A stretch of 64,000 nt of DNA from positions 27,857,352 to 27,921,351 of the forward strand of contig CANTUZ010000008.1 in assembly GCA_947846985.1 (NCBI GenBank), read 5' to 3'. Below are positions 12,801 through 27,188 of the stretch, in pieces. This DNA comes from Fratercula arctica (lineage: Eukaryota > Chordata > Aves > Charadriiformes > Alcidae). The notes beneath the pieces were generated by a model. The model did no database searches and was not told the DNA's origin. It saw nothing but the letters and a program-made list of their open reading frames with translations. The position numbers and the translations under genes were made by a program. The stretch's first letter is position 1. Every line of letters begins with the position of its first letter.

Positions 12801-15800
12801 TAGAAATTTTTCCATTTCATCATTCTTTCTGTTTGATTTTTTGATATTTTAGAAAATGTCTGTTACACTTCTTTTAATTGGTATAGATTGAACAAAAATA
12901 CCATTAGAAGGTTTATCACTTTATATTAAATTGTATATGACTATCATCTCCACTGAAAATTTGTAATGAAATTCACAGTAACAAGGTTGTGTTTGTGGTT
13001 GAAAAACATTCTGCATTATGATATATTTTAATGAATACTTCAAAACTCTCAGAGATTAATTTAGATTTTCCATCACATTCTGTGAGTGCTTCATTGGGGT
13101 TATGTTTCCTTCAGCATTGGCAGACGTTCTCTAAACTGAGTGACTGAAGGAGTTAAACATTGCAACATTGCAAACATTTACATCCTTGTCTCTGTAAACT
13201 TATACATTCAGTTAAAGACCAGTAAATATCACCAATTCAGGGAAGCTGCTTTGGAGAGAGATTAGGGCCAAACATTATTAAATCGATGCTGGTTTCAGAT
13301 CTTAGAATTAAGAAAAAATGCTTTCATTTTGTCTTATTTCCCACAACTGAGAAATATCTCGTTCCCTACATAGCCCAGGAGGTTCTTTCATCCTTCGTCA
13401 TTGTTTACTGTCGTCAGACATAAAGAATTTTTCACAGGGCCTCATCACTCAGCCTCAGGGCAAATTAAATAGCTGCATGATATGCTGCAACAGCCTGTTC
13501 AAAACTCTGGAGCAAAGGTCTAGTCTTAAAGATCTTTCACTTTGAGAGCTTAGGGACAAGGAGGGAGAGGAAAAAAAGGTTTCATAGCATAATATTGGTT
13601 ATGGTTATATTGTATTCTCTTACCTTCAACTCAGTATCTCTAATCACTTCCAACTAAATAGTAGATATATTTCCAAGTATGGGAAATGTGAATGTCCATT
13701 GCATAATAACAACAAAAAGGTCAGCAGGACCCTCTCAGCAAGTAGGAATGACAAAAGTACACCAAACTTCGGAGCTTTTAAGGCATGCTATTCAAGACAA
13801 TTTCAAACCTTTATTTTTTCCTATGTGGCCCTAATTTTTATATTAAAGCAGTAATGAGATCTGAACAATCAAATTGCTATTGCCTGCAGACTCACTGCTG
13901 CAGCTTCCCTCTGGAATACCAGGCAGAGAGTGTGTCCCCAGGCAGCTGTAACTCAAAAGTAGGAAGTTTTCCTTAGCAGTGGTAGAGATCACTAGACCTG
14001 CTAACTTTGTGACTTTGCAAGTACTTATAAAGGAGGAGGAGCACAGACGTATTGGAAGATGATAGACTTTCAGGCACTGAGGACTGGATAGGGTTAGTCG
14101 GTAAGCCCCTCCAGCAGTAGTAAAAAAGCAAAGCAAATCAAAGATGTGATACAATAAAAGAAATGTTAATACAAGTTGCAGATGAATCATTTTTTGAGGC
14201 ATCAACAGAAACAGCAGTGAAGAAGGGAGGTGGCTCCTAAGTAACATTATGCCAAGTCTTAAAAAAGAGCTGTGCTTTTTTTCTTCAAAATACTAGTGCT
14301 TCCATCTCTTTTTTGCTTCCTCTTCCATTTTGCTGGCGTTAAGAAAAGCAAACCTTAAAAATTCAAAGTTGGTTTTGCTTGTTGAGAGTGTATATATTAT
14401 TGCAATCACTGACACTTAAGTAAATAACACTTCTATTTTATTGTTTATATTTAATTGGTATTTTGTATTAAGTGTAGTAAAACATTTTCAGGATCTTAAT
14501 AGTAATGCCTTGGATTTAATTTTAGGAAGTTAGTTTTATGTAACGGCATAAATGCTTTCAGCACTTCTATTCTTCCCCAATTTCACTTTGGGTTATTAAA
14601 TTCTTCTGGAGGTCTATACACTTTTGTGTTTTGTTGCAACTTTTCAGGCAAGAGAAACACCAAGTCTGTATAGGGAGCGTTCTCTTGGCATTGTCACACC
14701 TAGTTACTAGCACAACCTCCGTAAGTCTGGACACAGAGTCTTGGTGCAAAGACTTAACTGCTTTTTCCCAATTTTCAATAGTGGTGGATGATCCCTTGCC
14801 ATCTTGTAGCTCAAGTTCATAGGAAGAGCTTAGACTTAGACTGTTCAGTTAGAATTTTTCTACACGGTCATTAATTTGTGTAAAAACAGCTTTTAAATTT
14901 AAGATGGAATAGCTATTTCTGATTAATTCTGTTGGCAAAGTCTTACAACAGAATAATAGTGCTTTTTAATCCAGTTCAGAGTCTCTGAGTTCAGAATAAG
15001 GCATTTTAAGCTCCAGAATAAGAGTTAACAAGGGTTATCTACTCAGGAGTGGTTTCCTCATGTGGATGAGCTCCTTAGATTTTCTTGCCTGATTAGCTCT
15101 TCAGTGTCAATGTGCTATCACTGTTTTTCAGTTTCAAATTACTTCCAATCAAACCAAAATCAACATTGCCATTGCAGTGAGCACGTAAACATTTACTGCT
15201 ATTTTTTCCTGTGCAAGTTTTGTGTTTAAAATAAACCCTTTCCAAAACTTCCTAAAATCTTGGGCCCAAATGATTAATCATTATTTTTTTTAACCTCATT
15301 CATTATTTTCTACAATGGCTACTGTATTATATTCATTCCTTCCAGAGAAATAAATCTATCTCTATACACCGAAGCTGCGTTCAGCAACTGTAGTTCGTTG
15401 CTTTTCTGATTGATGTTCGCACTATCTCAGAGAAGTTTGACACTCACGCAGCAGCAACTGATTTCTGAAAACTTCTGCCCTGAGAAGCAGGGTTGTGCAT
15501 GACTGCTCTAGTATGACCAGGAACCTTCTACTAAAGATAACGTTCCTCTGAAGGGACCCCTCCATCACCTGCCAACTGCTGCAGCATCCTAGCCACATGA
15601 GCTCAAAACAAACACCAGTGCTATTTCAAATTGGTAGGGTTTTACTAGTTTTAAAAGTCTTTAGTTAGAAAATGAAAATACTTATCATGGAAGGTGTTCT
15701 GAACAAGATTGTATTTGAAGATCTTTGAGTTTTGGGAGTGTCCCCATTAGATTTTCCATTTTAACATACAAGTGACTCTTGTATCAGAAATGAGCCACAC

Positions 15801-16725
15801 TGGACTCCAGGGCACTGGTAAGGTAACGGGATATGAATTTTGTGGCCTAGGTGAAAAGTGTTGATGGAGAAAATTATTTCTGATTGCAAAGAGGCAAAAT
15901 ATTTCAGGATCTTTTGGCAGAACACAAAACATGATACTGTGGACCAAATTAAGTGTTATTTTTGTTCGAAATCATTTCTCTTTTTTAAAAAAGTCTACTT
16001 TAAAATGGAAAATGCTATAGTGAACAAAGCTATATTCAAAATTGAAACATTTCTTCTAAAATTCCCTGCTTTATTTGACTGAAATTATTTGCCAAATTTT
16101 CAAATACTTTTAGCTTCCTGAAATGATGAGTGACAAATTTCCTGCTCAGCAAATACAAAATTTTGCCTATCTCTTTGCCAAATACCTTGAAACTCAGCAG
16201 AAAATATAGATAATTGTGCTTCCTGCAAGCTCATCTTTACAATTAATTAGGTAGTAAAGATGGGCATGACTCCCAGGCCTGAATTAAGGCAGCCTGGCGT
16301 TTTTAGCATATTTCAGTATCATGACAGAGGTGCCTTCAGGCTTTCCGGCTTTTTTTTCATAATTAAGGGCTAGAAATATTGTCTTGTTTTCCTATTAACA
16401 CATCTGAGATACTGATATAATCGTGTTACTGTAGGTGCTGGCTTTGAAGGCTTTGGTATGTTCTACTTATCCCCTAATCTGGCTCTGACAATAGCCAAGA
16501 TAAGTTATCCAATTAAATATTTCGTGCAACTGTCTGGTACAGTTACTTCCATTCTACAAATGAGCAGCCACATGAAATTTATGTGCAATCAGATCAGCTC
16601 CCCCCGCTGCCTGGCCTTATGAGATACAGCAGCTAAATGATGGTTGGGTGCTGTATAGTAAAGCTGATATTCATATCTGAATACATTCATGCAGAGAGAC
16701 TGGAAGTGGAAACTAAACTGAAAGG
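6875..16725. other. Unique non-coding DNA, no gene seen
   Basis: AT-rich single-copy sequence with homopolymer tracts, such as a T run near 9426-9438 and an A run of about 18-20 at 10739-10758. The longest frame (134 codons, minus strand, 13843-14247) is leucine/serine-rich, lacks recognisable motifs and looks like chance. I see no transposon copy that I can name. Confidence 0.55.
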
Positions 16726-16776
16726 ATGGGAAGGTTTTTAAAAGTACAAGTCAGAATTCTTCTTTTTTTTTTCCAG

Positions 16777-17200
16777 ATAGTTTTGTACTCCCTTGGCTTG
16801 GCAGGTGACAGAAGGAGAGCACAGAGAATTGTTCCTGTCCCTGGGCTTTACCGCTTAGTTAACCAGCTGCAGCATCACTGTTGCTTTTTCCGTAACAAAG
16901 GGCAACCGCATATTTTTGATCTGGCTTTGATTAACACTATGAAAGAAACAAAAGTTGAGATTCCCATGAGGAAGCGCTGCATGTGTGAATGCTGTGAACC
17001 ACAGTCAGAGCAAAATGGTTCTTGTCTCAGTGGAAGAATGGCTGCTCTTAGAAACTTCAGATTCAAGTTTATGGAATACAAAGAAATCCTAGTTCATAAC
17101 TACTGCATGCCACAGTAAATGAAAGCTTGTTCAACCCATCCATCCCATAAGCTGGGTGTGCCTTTCACTCTTCTATTTCCAATAAAAGAGAAAGGACTGA
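16777..17200 (+). other. Speculative terminal exon: acceptor, 130-codon frame, AATAAA
   Basis: A long polypyrimidine tract ends in CCAG at 16773-16776, an excellent splice-acceptor shape. An open frame runs across it from 16726 to a TAA ending at 17118. A consensus AATAAA poly(A) signal follows at 17181-17186. The predicted peptide has a cysteine-rich patch (KRCMCECCEP) and several basic residues but matches no family I recognise. In AT-rich DNA each of these signals is common, so the combination is only suggestive. It could be the last exon of a long non-coding RNA or mere coincidence. Confidence 0.2.
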
Positions 17201-20007
17201 CATAATATAAGAAAAGACCTTCCTTTATTACAGGAAGACTTAAAAATGTGAACTCATTACTAGGTTGAAAGTTACAAAGGCACTGGCTAAAAACATATGG
17301 AGATCTAATATGTACCTTAAGCCAGACACAGCTATCCAACTGTGCTTCAGTCCATGCCACTCTTTCTCCTTCGTTCAGGTGCACATATGGGAGAGAACAA
17401 CTCCAGCCTGTGTTTCAGTGGCAGTTCTCCAGGTGAGAGGGAAGTGCTGTGGGAAGTGCTCTGAGTTTGTGGGTGATAATCCTGTGAGGTGGCAAATTGT
17501 GGTTTCCAAAATGGGGAGAGCCAAAAATCAAAGAAAAATTTTGAAAGTTTGCTGCTACAGACTTTAATGAGACCCTGACTGAAACCAGAGCCACAGGTAT
17601 GTTTAAATGCATTCATTCTTTGGGCTGAGGATACACTGTGTCTGTTACACTTTTAAAATCTCCTTTTTCCCTTTCCTGTGTGCACTTGAGGGGAAAAAAA
17701 AATGCCCAAAGTTGCATACTGCTTCCTTCCAAAAATAAGAGAGTGACCTGTTTAGAAAAGTGGGATCACAATGGGGGAGGACTGTTTTTAGTTTAAAAAT
17801 GAGGTGTAGGTCATATCTCAAATTCTAAAGCATAGTCCTGAACCACTGTACTAAAAGGAAGATAAATGAGAAAATAGGATAAGTGTATGGTCTGTAAAAG
17901 ACTGCCATTTTGATGAGATACAATTAATTGCTTTAAACCCTCTGGCAAGATGAAGAAAGCATCCGCCTCCAAATCTTATGATGTTTCTTCCTTTTCCATG
18001 AAGGTGTCCAACAGAATTGTAACCTACAGGCAATGTTAACATGCAAGATGTGTTATCTGAGCAGCAGGATGCAGTGCTGTTGATAAAGTGAAACTTCCCT
18101 AAGACTGATCTGATTTGTAAAGAGATGAAAAAGGGGGTCAAGACATGAATAAATACTTGGGTGTATCAGAGCTGGAGTAATGGAAAAGGGAGTTTGAATT
18201 AAGCATTCTAGCTGTACGCACAGCATTTCTTTTTTCTCATTGAGAAGGAAAGGGTAGAAATTAATAATTACATAAAAGGTCCTGAAAAATTAACATGTCT
18301 GAAGAGTTAAGTATTCTTTCATTAGACAAATTTAACAGGAGGGTAGTGGAAGTCTTTCACTTTTTTTTTCCTCAACAACACATTAAACTTCAAGTATTAA
18401 AACACATTTATGTGAAAGGCCAAGTCTGCTTTAGGCATTTCAGATGGGTTTTAGTAATGGACTTGCTGACTTTTTCCCAACCCGTTTCAGGAGGTCTGTC
18501 CTTTTTTCTCAGGAAAAAGATATTACCAACCTCTAAAATTTGCAGAAATTCTGCCATCAGTACAAAAACCAAGTGGTTTGTATGAGCTTGGATGCTTGCA
18601 GTCTGAGGGTCCCCAAAGCCTCTTGTGTCTTTGCACAGTTAATCATCAGGCAGAGTTTGTTGGAAGGCCCTTGGGCTTCTCAAGGTGCTGGTTTTAATAC
18701 CCAGGTAAATGGGATCAGAACAGTATCCAAAAAAGACCAAAAAAAATTCCAAATAGTTACCAGTATATATACCCATGTTACACGCATACATGCTTCATGA
18801 ATACGCTCTGTTATCCAACACCACCAGTGTTAATTTGTCCCCAGAGCTGTGCTCTTTTGAGGGTGTTGCTCTGAATGTCTGAAATGTTATTTGGAATATA
18901 CTGACTTTATTAATGTCTTGCTGATGCCTTCCCATGAAAAGAAGTACACCTTGAATGGGAGTTGTTCTGCTCTAGAATTAAGAAAAGCAGACAGAGCTTA
19001 GGTGATTCATGATTCATTCTCTTTCTGCATTAGACTGTACTAGTAAACCAATACTAAAAAAAATATGTATAAACTGTAACCTCAATGTCCTCAACAAATT
19101 TTTAATCTCTTCTCTAAGGACATATTTCTATGTATCCTAAATTGTGGTTGTAAGCAGATAAATCAGCCTGTCAGCAAGGCACAAAACCACCATCCCAAAT
19201 TTCAACACTGAGATTGATACCCCAGAAACAAGTCCACCATCTGAGAACTTACAAAAATTTAGTGAGAAATGAAGGCCAATATTCCACTGAGAAAGGTTAC
19301 AAGATGGACAGAAACCATGGGGAAACACTGATTCAGCATTTTATTTTAGGTGAGAGGCTAATGATTTTAAGGAGAGCTCACAGCCAAAGTACTAAGAGGG
19401 GGGAACCTTCCTTTATTTCTGAATTTACCTCTCACAACCCAGAAGCTCAGTATTTAAAGAAAGACATATTTACCAGTTGTCTACATACAAAAAATATAAT
19501 AGGGCAAAGAATAGTGAAATACTAGAAGTCAGACTAAGTAAACCTGTAATGATTTTCTAGCAAAGGATTCCAATTTATCCAAAGTCTCCAAAATACCAAA
19601 GTTGCAGAAGTAACGTAAAATAAAATTTAGAAACTGTTCAATGTAAATGTTTCTGACAGCATTCTTATTCACACAGCTGCACTATTTAAAAGCAATTCTG
19701 TAAGAAACTGGGGTGTTTTTTATGTGATTGGAATATTCATAAATCGGTGACTAGTACAACTAAATCTCTTCTAAATTAGATCCTTATAGATTTACAATGG
19801 ATGTCTCTCTCAATGGAAGTTGCCATGGTTACAGCAAAATTCTGCATGAGGCATACTTTCATCACAAATTGTTACACATTTATATACAAATAGTTTGAGC
19901 ACACTTCTTCAGTTTCTTTTGAAATGAGAGCTACAAGGACAGTCTTAAAGGAAAATTCCATATTTATGCCTAGGCACAGTGATGGTCCAGCTGCACTCAG
20001 AGTCATC
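17201..20007. other. Unique non-coding DNA, no gene seen
   Basis: Single-copy AT-rich sequence. Overlapping short frames on both strands (up to about 100 codons) around 17265-17616 and 18295-18800 have no recognisable motifs or splice context and look like chance. I see no repeat I can name before the CR1 fragment that follows. Confidence 0.5.
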
Positions 20008-20163
20008 GGATAATTCAGGTTGGGGTGGCCTTCAGCAGGTCCCTTATCAGACCTCCTGCTCTAAGTAGAGTCAGCTATCAGATAAGACCATGTTACCTGG
20101 GGCTTTACCCAGTTAGGTTTCAAAGGCTCCAAGGTTAGGGACAGCCCAGCTTCACTGGGCAAC
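20008..20163 (-). mobile_element. CR1 LINE 3'-region fragment, antisense
   Basis: Read on the + strand, this shows the antisense form of a CR1 3' region. It starts ATAATTCAGGTTGGGGTGGC, continues through CTCCTGCTCTAAGTAGAGTC and GGGGCTTTACCCAGTTAGG, and ends near TTCACTGGGCAAC, the place where CR1 copies have the tryptophan-asparagine-arginine (WNR) block. It is short and diverged, and the terminal octamers are not preserved. It appears to be an old insertion of a subfamily different from the copy at 5672. Confidence 0.75.
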
Positions 20164-23100
20164 AGCTGAAAGGTCAGCCTTATGTGTAAGAGATGGAGCT
20201 GCTGCTTTGAAAACCCTTCCTCTTTCCTTCCTGTGACTGGGTGAGAAAGCAGTTTTGTACAATCTGTTTTAGGAGAAAGACCTTACTAACTTATACTCAG
20301 TCAGTCTTGCACTCCAAGTCTGCAATAAGCCTCTCCTTTCCCACTTTCTGCTGTCTTCCTCACAGTATGGAGTAGGAACGGCAGAACCTTTGCCCCGGTC
20401 TTCTTTCCTGTAGTGGTGCTCAGAGGTAATTTTAAAAGACTCCTTGTCTAAAGACAAATGTCTTCTGAGCGCTCAGTTGTCCTGCTAAGGAGGTGTTATT
20501 AAAACAATTTTTTTCTTTATTACTCTGATGCACTTTATTGTTCTGGCTGCATCAGAGCATGCCACACACTGAACAGAATGGTAAGTCCTGTATAATCTCT
20601 TGTCACAAAATGCCTAGTGTTCAAGAGATCTTCTTCCTTGTTAATGTGGGTACTGGATGTTTTGTCAATGCCTAAGATAAAATTCAACATCTAAACTCCC
20701 ATCTCTCTGTTTTTATTAAAAATTCTTCATGGTTGTCAGTGTCTGCACAAGTCTTATTTTTTGGTGAGGTCATGTTAAAGTACTGAGGATTAGTTTGTGT
20801 GAAGGCTTCATGCTATAATTTGGGGTTGAAACAGGAAATTTCCCAAAATTTTGCTTTATGATTCAAAGAAGAAATTGAAACCAAGCTAAAAAAGGGGAAA
20901 GGCAGGATATCATTGGTTAGGAAGTATTAAGCTGGCAACTCCTATGTGGTGCTTTCATTAACTGGTTGCAGCACTCTGGGAAAATATTTTGTTTGACTTC
21001 TGCTTGGTGAATTCAACCACCAGCAAATCACAAGGAATGGAGTCACTCGGTAAGTTTTAATTGCCTATCTGCAATGTACTGGCTCTACAGGTAGCCAGAG
21101 AAAAGGTTTGCTGGGTTGCTATTGGATATATGGAAGGCTTAAGGGGCATCTCTGATGCTGTGATGTGACTACAGGAGCTGTGGAGGGTACAGAGTGGCAA
21201 AAATTATTGGAGGGGTGGAGTGTTTTTATAAAACAGTAAGAGAAGGTCATTGCATCTTCAAATTACATGATGGTCTTACAGCTCTTCAGTGCTATCTGAC
21301 TGGAAGCAAGCCACAAAACCTGTTCTTCATTCACCCTTTCATGATATCCTTGCTCCTGTAATGGATTTCTCTATTTGTATAGGCTCAGACATAGCTGTTG
21401 TTTAGAATATTATTTCTCATATAACTCTGCAACTCTGAAAATTAGGTAGGACTACTTCTTTTCACCAGTTTGATAAATTCAGAAATAAACCAGGCTTTTT
21501 AATGACTTTGCCTGTGCTTCTCATGTAACTAATTTGGCATGTCAAAGCTTCTTGGCAAGGTTTAGGAGATAGGGCACAATCTTTTGTCTTCTTCTCCCCC
21601 TCTCTCTTACTAGTCCCTGATAAGTAACATAAATTAGAAAAACCTGCAGGAGGCCTAGGCTGTTCTCTGAATCTGAAATAAATGTTCAACACATGATTCT
21701 TGATGGTTTAATTGCAAGTAAAGTCTCAGCGGCAAGAAGGAAAGCTAGGTTTTTATACATATTGGCATGTAATGGAACCCAGGCCCCAAGTGCTGTCTGT
21801 ACCTATTCCTAAACCTCCCTGTTGAAATTTTTGCCTATTTACAAACATATACAATACATACAAACACTGGGATATTTAATGCAAAGTTATCTCACAGTAG
21901 TGCTGTGAGGAGCCCTAATTTATTAAAGTACTTGGAATCTGGCTTGTCTCTGTTGAAAACTAAGTTTGCCTTTTGTTCCTCTTCAGGCTTTGGGGTTTGT
22001 TTTTTTTTTTTAATTATTGAAACAATTCTACAAACAGTCTGCTTATCAGTTACTGCAAGTCCAGCCAAAACCTTCACTGTGTGAAATGTGTTGGTTTATA
22101 TGTGTGTCTACACAGCATGCACAAGTCTTTCTTCATATTCATCAAAAAAGAGATATTGACTTTGTTGTTTGATATGCAGGGTTTTCAAAATACTCTCTGG
22201 TCAGCTCTGCAAATGACCATTTAAAAACAAAACTCCAAGCTTACTTAATGATCTCACTGTTGAACATATCATTCATTGGCACTATCTGTTTCCACTACTT
22301 TAATGTCTTTCAGAATCTTCCAGTAGAGAAGAGAGGGTTTTAGTAGAGTTATTTTCTTTATCTTTCAGCAATTGAAAAATCTAATCACTACTAAAAATCT
22401 TCTGGGCTTTTATTAAGTTAGCTCTGATTTATGTAATTTGCCATAAAGTTCATTAAAGACTTCATTAATTTTTCACCAATCTGTAACAGTCTTATCACTG
22501 CTGTTTTTATTAGCTGAGATATAATTAACTAGGTTTGACTTTTTAAATTTGTGGGCAAGTCATTTACCTGCCCTATCACCACTTTTATAATAATTACATT
22601 TTGCTTTGTCAGATGTGAAATGGTTCTCTTCTTATCCATCAGTTCCAGTGATTAGGTTGCCATATTTCAGACCAAGTGCTTGTACTGACATTTTGATCTC
22701 AGCAGTTTATGTTCTCATTAGCTGACTGAATCTTTGGTCTTTCCCCTTTCCATAAGAATCATGGTTTTTGATACTTCCAATGATAAAAAGACAAAGAAAA
22801 TTCTCATTGACCTGCAGCTTAACCATGAGCTATCAACGGATTGATGTCGACCTGGAATTCACTTTTTATTTGTCCATCTGCCTTCCCTAGAGCTCAGTGA
22901 CCCTTCCTTGGAACAAGAAAATATGAAAACCTTGCAGAGGTATGTTGCATGTCATACCACAAGTCAGGGCAGTGATTAACAGCATTTTGTAAAATAGGAT
23001 TCTTTAACAATTTCCTGTACTCTGGTAAAACTTTTCCACTCCCTAATGCACCATCATCTGTGCTATATCATCATGCATTTGCATTTGACTTCAAATCTCT

Positions 23101-26100
23101 ACCAGTGATTTCCAAAGAGACTGTCATTCCGGCGCTGTTGGGTGTATGGACCAATGCCTACCAATTCTAGTAGGCCATGTCTCAATGTATGATAAGCCAT
23201 ATACATTTTTTATAAATTTGTAGGAGGTAAATAATAAGCACAGGTAGGTATTAAAGGCAATGTTAGGACATGAAGTGGGAGAGGAGGGAAAACGTGACAG
23301 TTCTCTGGTGTACCTCAAGCCAAAGGTTATTGACCTTTTTTCATTCAATAATCTAAAAATGGCTACAAGAAATTAATAATAAATATATTTTCAAAGGAAT
23401 AATGAAGCCAGTACCCATGCTCTTTTTATTTCAGAACTGGCACCTCATAGTCATTTCCTCTAATACTAATTAGCAGTAATTAGAGAAGAAACATGATCTT
23501 GCAAGAGAAACCTGGTTGTATTCAGAATTTTTGTTATAGTTTCAAATTTTCTTCTTTTGCCCCCTTCCATTTGTACTCATCATTGATAGAGTAAAACAGC
23601 TGTGTAAAAGGTATCAGTGCTATTTGTGTGATAACTCTGAGCCTTCTGCCACTGCAATATTTGGAGCCCTTTGTGCCAAAGGAATGTTTCAATGCAGAAA
23701 GCAGAGCAATACGTTTGGCAGGCACAGACGCTGTTTGGCACATTCAAGTGAACTCTGTTACAGACACAGTGACATGACAAATATGTGTATTGTCTCCAAT
23801 ACCTTAATTTCAGTGGTTTTAATCCCTACCTTTGTGAAGATTTTGACAAAACATTAATGTGAAGGACTTTGGGATGCACAGGTGACTGGTTACCATAGTG
23901 ATTTTAAAGCTGTCTCTCTTGTGTTTACTTTTTAACACTAAAGAGAAAGCATGCAGAGAGGCTAAGAAGGACCTTTTGCACACATTTGAAACTCTGCTTT
24001 GAAGCAGGAATATGTTCTGACATTTAACTACAAGTTTATTCAAGGATGTATCCTTTAAATTTAAATTTATTTAGTAGCAAAAGAGTGAAAGCATCTCAGT
24101 TAACCATACTTTTCCCTCTCGACAGATGGGAAACTATTAATATAGCTTATTTCTAATTTTCATGATTGTTACAAATAGTGCCTTCCTCCTGCACAACATT
24201 TTTGATCTGAAGAGCTAGAAGAGTCTGTGTCAGTATGGGAAAAAGAATCACTATCCTGCATCCAGATCTTCTGATCATAGTCTCTGGAGATTATATGCTC
24301 CAAAATGCAAAAGCTTCTAGTATCTACTCATAATTTCCAGCACATGAAAATGAAATTAGACTTGCGTTAATGTCTAATTTTAAATACCTTGTTCTATTTA
24401 GGATTCTTGATTAATCTTTTTAAAATTATTGTTCTAATCTTCAGGTTTTCTCTAAATTAACAATATTTCCTCTTCAAATTGCTCCTAAGAGGTAGGCCCT
24501 ATATTTGCAGCAAGCAACATTAACTCCAATGGGAACAGGACCTTGCTCACATAGAATTCACAGCTTTGATGACAAAGATTTAGCCTTCTGATAGCAAACA
24601 TGTCAGATAAATTAAGTTGCCTGCAAGGAAACTGCAGGACTAAGATTTCTTATTGTATACTTGAAACTTTGAATTCACAAAGATGAAAAGAAAACAAACA
24701 GAAAGAAAAACTAAACCAATGACTTCCAAGAAACACAGAAGAGAGGAGAAGGAAGTGGGTATTTTGTCTATTATTTAATGACTTTTTTCTAGTTTGAAGG
24801 TAAAACGATAACATTATTGCGATAAATTCTTAGTGGCAAAAAATGAAAGAAAATCTGTCAGTCTGCAATGAAAAATAAGCAATCTCAGCTTTGCGATTGA
24901 AAGATAATTGAATTCTCTTCACCTAAATACACTTTTAGGAAGATTTATTTGCAATACCCTTTGAACAGATTGGAGATTCAAGGGTTGAGCACCTCTGAAA
25001 TCAGAATTTAAAAGCTTTTTAGTAGCCAGCATCTTTCAGGATAGGGAACGCTGAGAGCCTGAAGAGCTGGAGAGAGCTGCCTGTGCTGCATGTCAGTTTG
25101 CAAAGACATTCTCCAAGGCTCAGAAGAGACACAAAAGCCATGGGGGAAGAAACATCCCAACTGATTCAGCAGCACTGCTTTTTGTTCTCTTTCTGATTTA
25201 TGTGCGCAGATCTGCACCATTCTAGACAATGCGCAGCTGCAGTTTATCTTTTTTAGTGGCCATAACAGGGCCTACCATTGTAGCAGCTGACCAGATGTAG
25301 ATGTGGTTCTTTAACAGCAACTAGTCCTTTCTGATGCACTTGGCTGTGTGCCTGTGACTCCTGCTGCTTCTTTTTCCGAATACCTCTCAAGCTCCAAGGC
25401 AGTTGCTACCCACCATTCTTCTCCCAGCTTCTGCTGTCACTGGGCTCACGCTGTCTCATGTCATCCTGAATGGGGAGATTTGGTGCTCTTTGCTGCCCAC
25501 AATTACCCCATCACTTCTATGTTAGTCCACTTCTTCCATCTGCTACTTCAATACTTCAGAATCCCACTTCCCACTATAAACCTTCAAAAAGATACTCCTT
25601 GCTGTTACTGTTGTTGAAAGCAGAGACATGCACAGTCTGAATCTGCACTTGTCAGCAAACTCTAGCTTGGCTATTCTTTCCATTTTCATTTTCCTCAAGT
25701 GGGTATTGTGCAGGTGGAGATTTGAGAGTGACCTGAGCAAGTCTGTGTTGGAGGTTTTTCCATGTTCTCCATTAGTCTGCTTTTCCAGCCTTCCACTTTT
25801 CTTGCACACAGAACGACAATTCACCAAATTGCCTGCTGATTTCACTCAGGCACACCCACATACAGACAAAAAAACTTTAGAGAATATCAAAAACTTACAG
25901 ACTCTTTTGAAAGAAGATATATAAAGTGTGGTCTTTAATGGGAGCAGTTGGTATGTTATTCACTCTAGCTGCTGGCTTAACAGTAACGGGTTCTTTCTCC
26001 AGTGAACGCTTCTCTTCATCCTCATGAAATTTTTGCTTAGCCTTCTTCAATAGCCTTATGAATATTTTAAACTGTCTTCTAACAGCAGTACTTCTCTTAC

Positions 26101-27188
26101 ATATTATTTCCTCTAAGATCAGTTGTCAATTTATGTGCTACTCACTTGGCAAATATCTTGCTCAGAACAATCATGCTCTCTATAATTCAAATAAGCATTT
26201 GAAGAGGCAGAAGCTTTGAATATGTGCACAAGTATCCCATGAATCAAGATAAAGTAAAGTAAGCAAATAAAGTAAGGGAACAAAGATCTGTCCTGTGCAC
26301 ATGTGTAGATTTTTCTCAGTATCTTCTAGATTGCCATTGTTTTAAACATGGTATGTGCTGAGACATAAGAACAGAACTGCAGTGTGAATTTGTAACAGTT
26401 AGCTAGCTACTCACTTGTAAATATCAATGCATGAGAATACACAGTAAAATGTAATTTAGACATTTATCATGTGCCACTGTCCATACACACATTCCATTGA
26501 AGCAAAGATGTTGTATGCTATTTTTTCTTTTCTAATAGAATTCTGTCTCACTCAACTTTACAGTCAATTCTCATTGTCTATTAACAGTAGCAGTCTGTAA
26601 TATGTATTATTACACCATCTTTCATTGGAGGATCTTAGAAGTTAGTTATGCTATATAGCATCCCAAGAGAGACAGTTAAGAAATATATTCTTGCAGGAGT
26701 CTCTGCAACCATCATGGAAATGTATCTTCTCTGAGAGATAGTTGCAAAATATACAAAACAAGGCACAGCAGTGGTTTCCAACAACATGAAAAGGGAAAAG
26801 TATACGGAATTGAAGCTGATACTATCGATCTAATTTTTTCCAAATGAATCCTGGAGAATTTTTATGCATTCCTTTAAAGGCAGTAAATTACATCATGTTG
26901 TCATTAGTCTCATAAACACTTCTGTCATTGTGTGCACTTTTTGTATATTTAAACTTAATGTTAAAAAAAAAAACCTTGATGTATAGGGAGAACAGGAGCT
27001 TACACATTTTTGATTAATCTACCTAAAAACACCAGCACTAGTAACTTCTTTAAATAGGATGAAAGACAGAGGGGGCCTTCAGGTCAGTAGTAAAGGCATT
27101 TTTTTATTCAATGTACTTTGAATGAAAACATCTTCAATGGGTCTCAACTTCTCACTAATTCTGGACTTGTCATCAATTCTTTTGGGTT
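20164..27188. other. Unique non-coding DNA; possible conserved element at 22380-22600
   Basis: AT-rich single-copy sequence with a T run near 22001-22012. Frames up to 100 codons occur on both strands near 23534-23857 and 25348-25924, without motifs, splice context or family resemblance. The part at 22380-22600 is rich in TAATTA and ATTAAT words of the homeodomain-binding type and has the look of a non-coding conserved element, but that is only an impression. Confidence 0.5.

Noticed and set aside
13843..14247. 134-codon minus-strand frame
   Set aside because: It is leucine/serine-rich without motifs or splice context, and lies opposite AT-rich sequence where such frames arise by chance.
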